From Holophagaceae bacterium (lineage in GTDB: Bacteria; Acidobacteriota; Holophagae; Holophagales; Holophagaceae): a stretch of DNA of 25,616 bases. Below are positions 1-7,952 of this stretch, one piece after another; position 1 is the stretch's first letter, and every line of letters begins with the position of its first letter. Both the position numbers and the translations under genes were made by a program. Under the pieces are notes generated by a model. The model had not been told where the DNA came from. It did no database searches and was given only the letters and a program-made list of their open reading frames with translations. The stretch lies in the NCBI GenBank assembly GCA_003158505.1, contig PMJK01000186.1, forward strand, positions 1 through 25,616. The letters are read 5' to 3'.

Positions 1-309
1 GCCGCCGCCTGCATCGGCTGTGGCGCCTGTGTGGCCGCCTGCCCCAACGCCAGCGCCATGCTGTTCCTGTCCGCCAAGATCAGCCACCTGGGACTGCTGC
101 CCCAGGGCCAGCCCGAACGCTACTCCCGCGTGCGGGACATGGTCGCCCAGATGGATGCGGAGGAGTTCGGCACCTGCACCAACCACGGCGAGTGCGAAAT
201 CGCCTGCCCCAAGGGCATCAAGATGGAGAACATCGCCCGCATGAACCGCGACTTCATCAAGGCCAGTCTCACCTACCGCCCTGCCGTCGTCGGCGGCGGC
301 GCGGGCTGA
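1..309 (+). CDS. sdhB: Succinate dehydrogenase/fumarate reductase iron-sulfur subunit, 3' part
   Basis: The reading frame is open from base 1, so only the C-terminal 102 residues are present. They carry the second ferredoxin-like domain of SdhB/FrdB: the cluster motif CIGCGACVAACP near the start, then a CTNHGECEIACPKGI motif about 45 residues later, followed by the usual NIARMNRDF helix. These cysteines bind the 4Fe-4S and 3Fe-4S clusters that pass electrons between the flavoprotein SdhA and the quinone site of the membrane subunit. The wording resembles the Bacteroidota/Acidobacteriota-type enzyme with one di-haem anchor (family knowledge). sdhC and sdhA would be expected upstream, outside the window. 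It is the last gene of its operon, because a strong hairpin terminator follows 13 bases after the TGA. Confidence 0.92.
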   Translation, partial: AAACIGCGACVAACPNASAMLFLSAKISHLGLLPQGQPERYSRVRDMVAQMDAEEFGTCTNHGECEIACPKGIKMENIARMNRDFIKASLTYRPAVVGGGAG

Positions 310-322
310 GCACCGCTACACC

Positions 323-358
323 CAGCAAAATGCCCGGCAGGAGCCGGGCATTTTGCTG
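323..358 (+). terminator. Rho-independent terminator after sdhB
   Basis: A perfect 16-bp stem, CAGCAAAATGCCCGGC with its complement, encloses an AGGA loop. The TTTT lies within the 3' arm rather than after it, and the matching AAAA in the 5' arm makes the structure symmetrical. Confidence 0.85.
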
Positions 359-382
359 TATGAAGAAGGCATGGAGGTTCTC

Positions 383-964
383 ATGCCCGAAGGACCGGAA
401 ATCGAAACCGACAAGCTCCACGAGGCCATCCAGGAGGAGATGGAAAAGGAGGGCGGCAATTTCTTGAAACGCATCGCCCTCAGCACCGCGATCCTCGCCG
501 CCTTTGCGGCGATCGCAGCCTTGAAGGCCGGAGCCACGGTGAACGAGGCGCTCCTGCTCAAGACCGAATCCACGCGGCTCCAGGCCCAGGCTTCCGATCA
601 GTGGGCCTACTACCAGGCCAAGGGCCTTAAAGCCGCCGTCCAGGAGGCGACAGCCGCCAGTTGGGAAGCTGCGGGGAAGCCCATCCCGGAAAAACTGCAT
701 GCGCAGTCGAGACGCTATGCCGAGGAACAGGCAGAGATCAAGAAATCCGCTGAAGAGAAGGAGAAGGAGCGGGACGAAAAATCCGCCGAGGCGGATCACC
801 TGCTCCATCATCACCACCTTTTCGCCAATGCCGTGGCCCTCTTCCAGGTTTCCATCGCCCTTGGCGCCCTGGCGGCCCTGACCCGGAGCCGTGCGGTCTG
901 GTGGGGCTCCATGGTCCTGGGCCTGTCAGGCATCCCCCTCTTCATCCTCGCTTTTTTCGCCTAG
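383..964 (+). CDS. DUF4337-family membrane protein
   Basis: 193 residues. The start at 383 is chosen because GGAGG (373-377) lies 5 bases before it; in-frame upstream starts at 353 and 371 lack a good ribosome site and fall in or beside the sdhB terminator. The protein has an acidic N-terminus, a membrane segment near residues 28-45 (LSTAILAAFAAIAAL), a long charged and probably coiled-coil middle rich in E, K and A (about 60-140), a LLHHHHLFANAV motif, and two C-terminal membrane segments. This arrangement is that of the DUF4337 family, whose function is unknown; a role at the inner membrane is all that can be said. Its TAG stop at 962-964 overlaps the stop of the convergent CCA gene in a shared CTAG. 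Confidence 0.85.
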   Translation: MPEGPEIETDKLHEAIQEEMEKEGGNFLKRIALSTAILAAFAAIAALKAGATVNEALLLKTESTRLQAQASDQWAYYQAKGLKAAVQEATAASWEAAGKPIPEKLHAQSRRYAEEQAEIKKSAEEKEKERDEKSAEADHLLHHHHLFANAVALFQVSIALGALAALTRSRAVWWGSMVLGLSGIPLFILAFFA

Positions 965-2313
965 TCAGAAGCCATCAGCTTCCGGGCAATCTCGGCAAGG
1001 GCCTCCGCCCTGTTGAGGCCGGGATCGTCCATCACGGCCACCAGGAGCTGCCGCTGAAGCTCGCCCAGCCAGGGACCGCCGGAACGCCCAGCCAGTTTCA
1101 TGAGGGCCGTACCATCCAGGGCCAGGTCGCGCACCGCCAGGGGCGGGGCAGCGGCAGCCAGGGCCTCGAGGCGGGACATGAGGCCCTGGTGTTCGCCCAA
1201 TCGATTGTCCAGATCCAGCCCCTTGCCCCGCTGATCCGCCAACCTGAAGGTGGCCCAGCGCTCCAAGAGCAGGTTGTCCTCGGCCAGGCGTCCGAGAAAC
1301 CGCCGACAGGCGGCATCGCTCCAGACATCCGTGGGATGGGTGCCGTGGTGGCGGATGAGGGCCGCCACGTCCTGCCGCAGGGCATGGCTGGCCTTCAGGC
1401 GTTCGAGGAGGCCGTCGGCCAGTTCCAGGGATCGGGCTTCGTGTCCGTAGAAATGCACCTCCCCATCGGGCCCGGTGGTGCGGGTTCCCGGCTTGCCCGC
1501 ATCGTGCAGGAGCGCGGCCCAGCGCAGGCCGGATTCCGGGGGCACCTCCCGAAGCACCTCCAGGGTATGGGTCCAGACATCGTACCGGTGGTGACGGTTC
1601 TGGCCACAGCCGATCATCGGCCGGAGTTCGGTCAGCCAGAGGTCCATCAGGCCGCTTTCGGCCAGCAGGACCAGTCCGCGGTGGGGTTCGCTCCCCCGCA
1701 GCAGTTTGTCGAGCTCCGTGAAGACCCGCTCCACGGCGACCTTGCGGGCCACCTCCAGGCGCAATGGGATCGCGGCGAGGGTGGCGGACTCCACCGCGAA
1801 CCCCAGCTGGGACGCGAACCGGCAGGCGCGCAACGGGCGGAGACCATCCTCCGCGAAGCGCTGGAGCGGATCTCCCACGGCCCGGATCAATCGGGCTGCC
1901 AGATCCCTCCGGCCTCCGAAGGGATCCACCAGGTCGCCTCCGCCCACCGGCAGGGCTATGGCATTGATGGTGAAGTCGCGGCGCGACAGGTCCTCTCCCA
2001 GATCGACACCCAGGCGCACCGATTCGGGCCGCCGGCCATCCAGGTAGCTGCCGTCGCTGCGAAAAGTGGTCACCTCCACGGGACGATCCTCGAGGATCAC
2101 GGTCACCGTGCCGTGCTGGAGACCCGTGGGGATCACCCTCAGGCCCGCGGCCTGCGCCCGCTCCATCACGGTCTGGGGCAACAGCCCGGTCGCCAGGTCC
2201 CAGTCCGCGTGCGGCCGCCCCAGGAGCTCATCCCGGACTGCTCCGCCGACCACCATCAGCTCCGCATCGGGGCCCAGAACCTCCTTGAGCCGGAGCAGCG
2301 GGCCCCAGGTCAA
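961..2313 (-). CDS. cca: CCA tRNA nucleotidyltransferase with HD domain
   Basis: 450 residues from a TTG start at 2313. The nucleotidyltransferase core shows VVGGAVRDELLG and the metal-binding ADWDLATG near the N-terminus, then RRDFTINAIAL and the head/neck signature DPLQRFAEDGLRPLRACRF, followed by an HD-domain motif ALLHDAGKP. This is a class II enzyme of the CCA-adding/poly(A) polymerase superfamily, which completes or repairs tRNA 3' ends without a template; the HD domain suggests added phosphohydrolase activity as in the E. coli enzyme (family knowledge). A-adding or poly(A) polymerase specificity cannot be excluded by eye. The open frame runs about 100 codons further upstream, but that part lies antiparallel to no motif and overlaps the acetyltransferase gene, so I reject it. 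The TTG overlaps the TGA of that gene as TTGA, which implies coupled translation. Confidence 0.88.
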   Translation of the reverse strand: MTWGPLLRLKEVLGPDAELMVVGGAVRDELLGRPHADWDLATGLLPQTVMERAQAAGLRVIPTGLQHGTVTVILEDRPVEVTTFRSDGSYLDGRRPESVRLGVDLGEDLSRRDFTINAIALPVGGGDLVDPFGGRRDLAARLIRAVGDPLQRFAEDGLRPLRACRFASQLGFAVESATLAAIPLRLEVARKVAVERVFTELDKLLRGSEPHRGLVLLAESGLMDLWLTELRPMIGCGQNRHHRYDVWTHTLEVLREVPPESGLRWAALLHDAGKPGTRTTGPDGEVHFYGHEARSLELADGLLERLKASHALRQDVAALIRHHGTHPTDVWSDAACRRFLGRLAEDNLLLERWATFRLADQRGKGLDLDNRLGEHQGLMSRLEALAAAAPPLAVRDLALDGTALMKLAGRSGGPWLGELQRQLLVAVMDDPGLNRAEALAEIARKLMASD

Positions 2314-2792
2314 TCCAGCCCCCCGGCGAGCCGTCTGAGCGCCTCGCCTTCGACCCGGCAGGTGAGCCAGGGGCGCATGACCTTCGCGCCGTGGGCCTCG
2401 TAGAACTCGATGGCCGGCGTGTTCCAGTCCAGCACCTGCCACACGAAGCGCGTCCAGCCCTCCTTCACGGCCAGCTCTGCGAGATGCTGCAGCAGGGCCT
2501 TTCCGATACCCTTGCCCCGGAACGCCGGGCGGACGAAGAGGTCCTCCAGGTAGATGCCGGGCTTGCCCTCCCAGGTGCTGAAGTTCAGGAACCAGAGGGC
2601 GAAGCCGGCGGGCTGTCCATCCCACTCGGCCATGGTCACCTTCACCAGCGGGTGCTCGGAAAACGCATGCCTCAGGATGTCCGCCTCGGTGGCGACGGCC
2701 GCTTCCGGTTCCCGTTCGTACTCGGCCAGATCGTGGATGTACTGCAGGATCAGCGGGGCATCGGCAGGGGCGGCGGGACGCAGGGTCAGCAT
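2310..2792 (-). CDS. GNAT acetyltransferase, spermidine/diamine N-acetyltransferase-like
   Basis: 160 residues. The acetyl-CoA-binding motif A is clear: YLEDLFVRPAFRGKGIGKAL, with the R-x-x-G-K/I-G loop that grips the pyrophosphate of acetyl-CoA. The flanking pattern (IHDLAEYERE near the start, then FAL.F..STW.GK, then W..PAIEFY...GA) follows the SSAT/diamine N-acetyltransferase branch, so a polyamine or other small amine is the likely acceptor. Substrate is inferred from resemblance only. It is the first gene of a two-gene minus-strand unit with the CCA enzyme and starts 17 bases from the divergently transcribed E1-alpha gene. Confidence 0.85.
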   Translation of the reverse strand: MLTLRPAAPADAPLILQYIHDLAEYEREPEAAVATEADILRHAFSEHPLVKVTMAEWDGQPAGFALWFLNFSTWEGKPGIYLEDLFVRPAFRGKGIGKALLQHLAELAVKEGWTRFVWQVLDWNTPAIEFYEAHGAKVMRPWLTCRVEGEALRRLAGGLD

Positions 2793-2809
2793 GCGTCTAT
2801 CCTATCCGG

Positions 2810-3748
2810 ATGGACCAAACCACCGCCCTGCGCCTGTATGAGGCCATGCTGCTCACGCGCCTCACCGAGGAGCGGTTGGTGAAACTGTTCCGCCAAGGTC
2901 GGACTCTCGGGAGCGTGTACCGCAGCCTGGGCCAGGAGGCCACGGCTTGCGCCACGGCCATGGCTCTGGGCCCTGACGATGTGATCGCTCCATTGATCCG
3001 CAACCTGGGGTCCATGCTCGTCCGTGGCGTGACTCCCTTGGAAGTCTTCCTCCAGTACCTGGGCCGGGCTACGGGCCCCACCGGCGGACGGGAACACAAC
3101 AATCACTTCGGTTCCGTGGAACGGGGGATCATCGCACCCACCTCCATGCTGGGGGCGCTCATTCCGGTGATGGCGGGCGTGGCCCTCTCCTTCCGGCAGA
3201 AGGGCGAGCGCCGGGTCGCCATGACCTGGATCGGGGATGGCGGCAGTTCCACCGGCGCTTTCTACGAGGGGCTGAACTTCGCCGTAGTCCAGAAACTCCC
3301 CCTCATCGTCGTGGGCGAATCCAACGGCTACGCCTTTTCGACCCCACCGGATCGCCAGATGGCCGGCCGGATGTCCCAACGCTCCCAAGGGGCCTTCACA
3401 CTGACCGTGGACGGCAACGACGCGGCCGAGGTGTACCAGGCCGCGGCCCAGGCCCGGCAGCGTTGCCTCGAAGGCAAGGGCCCGGTCTTCCTCGTCTGTG
3501 AAACCTTCCGCATGGCGGGCCACGCCGAGCACGACGATCAGCGGTACGTGGATCCGGCAATGCTCACCCAATGGGCCACCAAGGATCCCCTGCCCCGCTT
3601 CGAGGCCTGGACGGGAGTTCGGGGCTGGGCCCTCGACCCCGGCCTTGCCGCTCGGCTTGAAGCGGACCTCCTGGCTTCGGCCGAGGCCGCCCTAGAAGCT
3701 CCCTGGCCGGATCCGGATTCCCTCTCGCAGGGGCTCTTCTCCGCCTGA
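2810..3748 (+). CDS. Thiamine-diphosphate-dependent 2-oxoacid dehydrogenase E1 component, alpha subunit
   Basis: 312 residues. The ThDP-binding motif runs from GDGGSSTGAF (residues 142-151) to N172 in GESNGYAFST, with the expected spacing of just under 30 residues. A RNLGSM/GGREHNNHF segment and the late FRMAGHAEHDDQRY motif match E1-alpha subunits of the pyruvate, acetoin or branched-chain 2-oxoacid dehydrogenase complexes. The subunit decarboxylates the 2-oxoacid and needs an E1-beta partner and an E2 acyltransferase, neither of which is encoded nearby, so its substrate is open. It begins only 18 bases from the start of the acetyltransferase gene and has no clear Shine-Dalgarno; a very short leader or leaderless mRNA is possible. 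Acetate kinase follows after 90 bases. Confidence 0.88.
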   Translation: MDQTTALRLYEAMLLTRLTEERLVKLFRQGRTLGSVYRSLGQEATACATAMALGPDDVIAPLIRNLGSMLVRGVTPLEVFLQYLGRATGPTGGREHNNHFGSVERGIIAPTSMLGALIPVMAGVALSFRQKGERRVAMTWIGDGGSSTGAFYEGLNFAVVQKLPLIVVGESNGYAFSTPPDRQMAGRMSQRSQGAFTLTVDGNDAAEVYQAAAQARQRCLEGKGPVFLVCETFRMAGHAEHDDQRYVDPAMLTQWATKDPLPRFEAWTGVRGWALDPGLAARLEADLLASAEAALEAPWPDPDSLSQGLFSA

Positions 3749-3838
3749 CCTGGATTCGGTAGTCGAGGCTCGTCTGGCGACTCATCGATCGACAATGCGG
3801 TATCGGTGGTGGTCCGGGCGCGTTAGACTTTTCCTGTT

Positions 3839-5020
3839 ATGGGGGATACCGTGCTCGTTCTCGTTTTGAATGCTGGCTCATCGAGCCTGAAGTTCAACCT
3901 ATTCGACATGCAGAAGGAGCTCTCCATCGCGGAGGGCATGGCCGAGCGCATCGGTCTGGCCGAAGCCAATCTGGCCTGCACCATCGAAGGGGACAAGCGC
4001 AAGGAAGCGATGCACCTGCCCACCCACCGGGAAGCCCTGGAGGCCATTCTCGAGCGGCTCCGTGCCACCGTCCTGCACGACACGCCCATCCATGCCGTGG
4101 GCCATCGCGTGGTGCACGGAGGGCCGAAATATGGGGATTCCGTCCTGATCACGGAAGAGGTAGTGAAAGACATCGAGACCTTTGCGATGTATGCCCCCCT
4201 GCACAACCCCGCCAATGCCCTGGGTATCCGGACCGCCATGGAAGCCTTCCCGAACGTTCCCCACGTGGCGGTCTTCGACACTGCCTTCCACCACAACATG
4301 CCGGACTACGCACGGATCTACGGGATCCCCTACGAACTGAGCCAGAAGTACGGCATCCGCCGCTACGGGTTCCACGGCACCAGCCATGCCTTCGTGGCGG
4401 CACGCACCGCCATCCTGCTCTGCCGGCCTCTCCGCGCCCTCAAGATCGTCACCTGCCACATCGGCAACGGCACCAGCATCTGCGCCGTGGACGGCGGCAA
4501 GAGCGTGGAGACCAGCATGGGCATGACGCCGCTCCAGGGGGTCATCATGGGCACCCGCAGCGGCTCCATCGATGCCAGCGTGGTGGAAATGCTCATGGAG
4601 TACGAGCACCTCGACCAGAAGGGCGTCACCGACCTCCTCAACAAGAAGTCGGGCCTCCTGGGCATCTCCGGCGTATCTTCCGACTTCCGCGAGATCGAGC
4701 TGGCCGCCGACCAAGGCAATGACAGGGCCCGCCTGGCCCGCGACCTGCTGACCTACAGCGTGCGCAAGTTCATCGGCTCCTACGCTACGGTCCTCGACGG
4801 CCTGGATGCCATCACCTTCACCGCCGGCATCGGCACCCACAGCGTCTATGTCAGGGAAAAAGTGTGCAGCAAGCTCACGTTCCTGGGCGTGAAACTGGAT
4901 CCCGAAGCCAATGAACATGGCACGGGGGAACGCATCATCAGCACCCCGGATTCCCGCGTGGTCGTGACGGTCGTTCCCACCAACGAGGAGTTGATGATTG
5001 CCCGGGAGACCGTGCGCTAG
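3839..5020 (+). CDS. ackA: Acetate kinase
   Basis: 393 residues, normal for the family. Visible signatures are LVLNAGSSSLKF at the N-terminus, GHRVVHGG, the RRYGFHGTSH phosphate-binding region, CHIGNG, GTRSGSIDA, TAGIG and the C-terminal PTNEELMIARET, so the ASKHA fold is complete. It interconverts acetyl phosphate plus ADP with acetate plus ATP in the cytoplasm, giving ATP during fermentative or acetogenic metabolism. The usual partner phosphotransacetylase gene is not next to it. The ATG at 3839 has no ribosome site; an in-frame GTG at 3851, preceded by GGGGGA (3841-3846), would give a start four residues shorter that resembles most homologues. A terminator hairpin follows 16 bases after the stop. 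Confidence 0.95.
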   Translation: MGDTVLVLVLNAGSSSLKFNLFDMQKELSIAEGMAERIGLAEANLACTIEGDKRKEAMHLPTHREALEAILERLRATVLHDTPIHAVGHRVVHGGPKYGDSVLITEEVVKDIETFAMYAPLHNPANALGIRTAMEAFPNVPHVAVFDTAFHHNMPDYARIYGIPYELSQKYGIRRYGFHGTSHAFVAARTAILLCRPLRALKIVTCHIGNGTSICAVDGGKSVETSMGMTPLQGVIMGTRSGSIDASVVEMLMEYEHLDQKGVTDLLNKKSGLLGISGVSSDFREIELAADQGNDRARLARDLLTYSVRKFIGSYATVLDGLDAITFTAGIGTHSVYVREKVCSKLTFLGVKLDPEANEHGTGERIISTPDSRVVVTVVPTNEELMIARETVR

Positions 5021-5036
5021 GCCCTTCCTGCTCATG

Positions 5037-5064
5037 AAATCGGCCCCCGGTTGGGGGCCGATTT
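5037..5064 (+). terminator. Terminator hairpin after ackA
   Basis: A perfect 12-bp stem, AAATCGGCCCCC, with a GGTT loop and a short T tract. The A and T tails make it symmetrical, so it can also serve the convergent MgtC-type gene that ends at 5092. Confidence 0.85.
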
Positions 5065-5091
5065 TGTGAGGTGGGGAAAGCCAGTTAACCC

Positions 5092-6330
5092 TCAGCGGAA
5101 CACCAGAAAGCGCTGGACGGCGAGGACGGCGAGTCCGGTGGCGATCTGCAGCGTCGTGGAAAAGACGATCTTCAGCTGCAGGGAGCGGGACAGGCGCTTG
5201 AAGAGTATCGGCAGGTTGGTCAAGGTGCTGGCCATGGATGCGATGACCACGGCCGTCCCAGCCAATGCGGGGGCTATTTTCGCACCGGCGCTGAGGTTGG
5301 CGGCGGCGGCGGTGGCGCTGGCACTGCTGGCCATCCCGCTGATGCCGCTGGCGGCGATGAAGCCCAGGTTCCCGAAAAGGCGCTCGGCCAACGTGCTGAT
5401 GACCTGGATGGCGAGGAACAGGATCGCGTAGGACAGCACCCGTCGCAGTGAGATCGGGGAAGTCAGGGCCAATTCCCGGCCTGGTTCGTCGTCCCGTTTG
5501 CCTGTCAGCAGCAGCAGGGACACGATCGCCATTGCCAGTAGTGGGCCCATGGCCGTGAAGAGTGCCCTGGGCGCGAACAGGGCCAGGATGGCGATATTGC
5601 GGAGGTACATCGCCAGTGTCGCAAGCAGGACGACGCCCACTATCCGCAGGCCGGCGACCACGTTCATGAGTTCAGCTATGGCGGCCCGGTTGTTGACCAG
5701 GCCGCCCAGGAAGGCCGTCCAGTACAGTCCGCGATTGCCGTACAACCGGAGCAGAACATAGTTGACGAAGGCGATCCCTGCGATCACCACGACGGTGATC
5801 CAGGCCTCTCGGAGGTTCACCAACTGCCAGCGATCGACAAAGCGGTCGGGCAGGATCGGGTAGATCACCAGGCCGATCAGGCCCAGGAGCACCGCACTGC
5901 GCAACTCATCCATGGTCACTCCGCCGGCAAATCGGCGCAGTTCCACTTTCCACGCAAGCAGCAGGGTCATCAGGATCGCCGCTGCGACGGGTGTGAAGCT
6001 GTGGCCGAGTCCCACCAGGGCGCCCAGCGCGTAGGTCACGAGCAGTGCGGCTGAAGTGGTGATCTCCAAGGAATGATTGGCGACCAGGCTGCGGGCGTTG
6101 AGGAGCGCCACCAGGACGATCACGCCGACCATGGCCACTAGACCATAGGCGGGCGAGATCAGGACGGATACCGCCCCGAGCAAGGAGGTCAGCCCAAAGG
6201 TCCGGATGCCCACATCCTTGCTGGCGGATTCGCGCTCAAAGCCCACCAGCATGCCGATGGCAATGGAGACCGCGATCTTGAACGCGACCGCATTGGGAGG
6301 AAATCGGGTGACGGGCTCAAATTCCAACAT
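5092..6330 (-). CDS. MgtC/SapB-DUF4010 integral membrane protein
   Basis: 412 residues, almost entirely hydrophobic with about a dozen predicted membrane segments. The N-terminal MgtC/SapB-like half carries AIGMLVGFERE and the GIRTFGLTSLLGA motif; the C-terminal half (from about residue 150) is the DUF4010 type, with small-residue-rich helices such as SGMASSASATAAAANL. MgtC relatives are linked to growth in low magnesium and to inhibition of the F-ATPase, but this two-domain branch is uncharacterised, so transport or membrane regulation is inference. The ATG at 6330 is preceded by GGGGG seven bases upstream. A short ORF with a better ribosome site overlaps its start (see 6317-6370). It converges on ackA. 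Confidence 0.85.
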   Translation of the reverse strand: MLEFEPVTRFPPNAVAFKIAVSIAIGMLVGFERESASKDVGIRTFGLTSLLGAVSVLISPAYGLVAMVGVIVLVALLNARSLVANHSLEITTSAALLVTYALGALVGLGHSFTPVAAAILMTLLLAWKVELRRFAGGVTMDELRSAVLLGLIGLVIYPILPDRFVDRWQLVNLREAWITVVVIAGIAFVNYVLLRLYGNRGLYWTAFLGGLVNNRAAIAELMNVVAGLRIVGVVLLATLAMYLRNIAILALFAPRALFTAMGPLLAMAIVSLLLLTGKRDDEPGRELALTSPISLRRVLSYAILFLAIQVISTLAERLFGNLGFIAASGISGMASSASATAAAANLSAGAKIAPALAGTAVVIASMASTLTNLPILFKRLSRSLQLKIVFSTTLQIATGLAVLAVQRFLVFR

Positions 6331-6370
6331 GGAATGCCCCCATGGAAACCGCTTCCGAGTGAGAAGTCAT
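6317..6370 (-). CDS. Possible 17-codon leader ORF before the MgtC-type gene
   Basis: On the minus strand AGGAGGGG lies just before an ATG at 6370 that opens a 17-codon frame (MTSHSEAVSMGAFHVGI). Its TGA at 6317-6319 overlaps the first codons of the downstream membrane-protein gene in another frame. The ribosome site is stronger than that of the main gene, so translation of the leader could tune it. Salmonella mgtC also has short leader ORFs (known), but this peptide is not proline-rich like those. Existence is inference from the start signal alone. Confidence 0.35.
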   Translation of the reverse strand: MTSHSEAVSMGAFHVGI

Positions 6371-6620
6371 TAACCCCTCCTAGGTGCGTACTTACACGAT
6401 GCCTACTCGTGGGGACTCCGCCAATTAAATCCACGCGGAATTCCGAGCAAATCTCAACTCCCCCTGAATGAGGGTTCTCCGATCCCCGTTGAGCATTGGC
6501 CGACCCGGTGCGGCCGGTGGCCGATTTCAGGACAGGCCCCGTTCTAAACGGCGCGAGACTCTGATCCGTAGTCTTTCCATCATCCGGACAGGTCCGGCGT
6601 ATTTCCCATCAGGGGGTTCC
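6331..6620. other. Divergent intergenic region between the MgtC-type gene and the efflux operon
   Basis: About 290 bases separate the two start codons and must hold promoters for both directions. Apart from the leader ORF at its left edge I see no convincing sigma-70 promoter pair, operator palindrome or RNA structure. Confidence 0.5.
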
Positions 6621-7841
6621 ATGCAGAAACGGTGGGTCATCGTGTCCGTGGCCGGGGCAGCCCTGGCGGCTGGCATGTTCTTCACCCTGCGGGGCGGCGA
6701 TGGCAAGACCAAGAAGTCCGAGGCCGTTACCCCCTTCCGGGTGGGCAAGGTCCAGGCCGAGGACCTGCAGGTGAGCGTGCGGGAGGTGGGAGTGGTGGAT
6801 CCCCTCGTCAAGGTGGACGTGAAGTCCGCGGTGTCGGGCCGCATCGTGGGGCTGAAGGTTCGCGAGGGCGCCAAGGTGCGAACCAGCGAGGTGCTGGCCG
6901 AGGTCGAACCGGACGTGAACCAGGCCCAGGTGCTGTCCGATGTCCAGGGCAGCGTCGCCCAGGCGCGGGTGAGCTTCAAGAATGCGGAACGCGACTTCGC
7001 CCAGCAGGCGGCGCTTTTCAAAGAGGGGCTCATCTCGGACCAGGCCTATCGTCTGGCCCGGACCACCAAGGACCTGGCCGATGAGAACTACAAGAGCGCC
7101 CAGACCCGCTACCAGATCGTGGAGGACCGGGGCATACCCATCAGCGGCAATGCCTCCACCCAACTGGCCCGGGTCACCTCCCCCATGAACGGCGTGGTGA
7201 TCAAGAAGGGTGTGGAACTGGGCGACACCATCACCTCCGGCGTCAGCTCCTTTAACGCGGGCACGGTGGTGTTCACCGTGGCCGATCTGGCCTCGCTGAT
7301 CGTGAAGGTGAACCTCAACGAGGTCGACATCGCCAAGGTGCAGGTGGGCCAGCCCGTGCGCATCACCCTGAATGCCTATCCCCAGCGTGCCTTCACGGGC
7401 AAGGTGCGCTTCGTGGCCCCCGCCGCGGACCTGGTGGAGAAGATCAAGGTCTTCCGGGTGGAGATCGACCTGGATGAACTCACCGATTCGTTCAAGACCG
7501 GCATGAGCGCCAACGTGGAGATCCTGGGCGAGAAGCGCGACAAGGCTGTGAGCATCCCCCTGGAGGCCCTGCAGCGCTGGGAGGGCCAGACCGTGGTCTA
7601 CCGCCTGAAGGAGAGTCTCACGCCCAAGGACTTTGCCCAGGCCAAGGATGGGCTGACCGGCCGCGGCAAGTTCATCTGGCTGGCGGACCACTGGAAGGAT
7701 TACTTCGACGTGGTGCCCGTCAAAGCCGGCATCGCCACCCTGGAGCGGGTGGAGGTCCTTTCGGGCCTGAAGGCCAACGACCAGGTGAGCCTGGAAGATC
7801 CCAGCAAGAAGAAGGTCGAGAAGGACGATGAAAACAATTGA
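6621..7841 (+). CDS. Periplasmic adaptor (HlyD/MacA-type membrane-fusion protein)
   Basis: 406 residues; the start is set by AGGGGG (6611-6616) four bases upstream, and the longer open frame before it has no family resemblance. One N-terminal membrane anchor (residues 5-22) is followed by a lipoyl/barrel-sandwich half (SAVSGRIVGLKVREGAKV, residues about 68-85), an alpha-helical hairpin with coiled-coil character (about 100-170), the second lipoyl half (VTSPMNGVVIKKGVELGD) and a beta-barrel domain. This is the architecture of adaptors that couple inner-membrane ABC transporters to an outer-membrane channel. It heads a four-gene operon with an ATPase and two permeases, so a MacAB-like tripartite exporter is the best reading; the cargo and the TolC-like channel are not identifiable here. 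Confidence 0.9.
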   Translation: MQKRWVIVSVAGAALAAGMFFTLRGGDGKTKKSEAVTPFRVGKVQAEDLQVSVREVGVVDPLVKVDVKSAVSGRIVGLKVREGAKVRTSEVLAEVEPDVNQAQVLSDVQGSVAQARVSFKNAERDFAQQAALFKEGLISDQAYRLARTTKDLADENYKSAQTRYQIVEDRGIPISGNASTQLARVTSPMNGVVIKKGVELGDTITSGVSSFNAGTVVFTVADLASLIVKVNLNEVDIAKVQVGQPVRITLNAYPQRAFTGKVRFVAPAADLVEKIKVFRVEIDLDELTDSFKTGMSANVEILGEKRDKAVSIPLEALQRWEGQTVVYRLKESLTPKDFAQAKDGLTGRGKFIWLADHWKDYFDVVPVKAGIATLERVEVLSGLKANDQVSLEDPSKKKVEKDDENN

Positions 7842-7849
7842 TGCTCCAC

Positions 7850-7888
7850 GGGGGGACCGCCTGCTCGCTCTGCTCGCGATGTCCCCCC
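7850..7888 (+). other. Intercistronic hairpin inside the efflux operon
   Basis: GGGGGGAC (7850-7857) can pair with GTCCCCCC (7881-7888) across a 23-base loop, in the 111-base gap between the adaptor and ATPase genes. No T tract follows, so it looks more like an mRNA-stabilising or attenuating fold than a terminator. Confidence 0.45.
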
Positions 7889-7952
7889 GCACCCCCGCCA
7901 TTCGGCCGGGGGACCCGTCCTCATGGCCTTTGCCCGTTCGATGGAGCCCTTC

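Noticed and set aside
2314..2625. A 104-codon N-terminal extension of the CCA enzyme
   Set aside because: It overlaps the acetyltransferase gene out of frame and shows no family motif; the TTG at 2313 sits directly before the conserved domain.
3899..5035. A long minus-strand frame opposite ackA
   Set aside because: It is the shadow of a highly conserved acetate kinase gene; its His/Asp/Gly-rich product has no recognisable domain.
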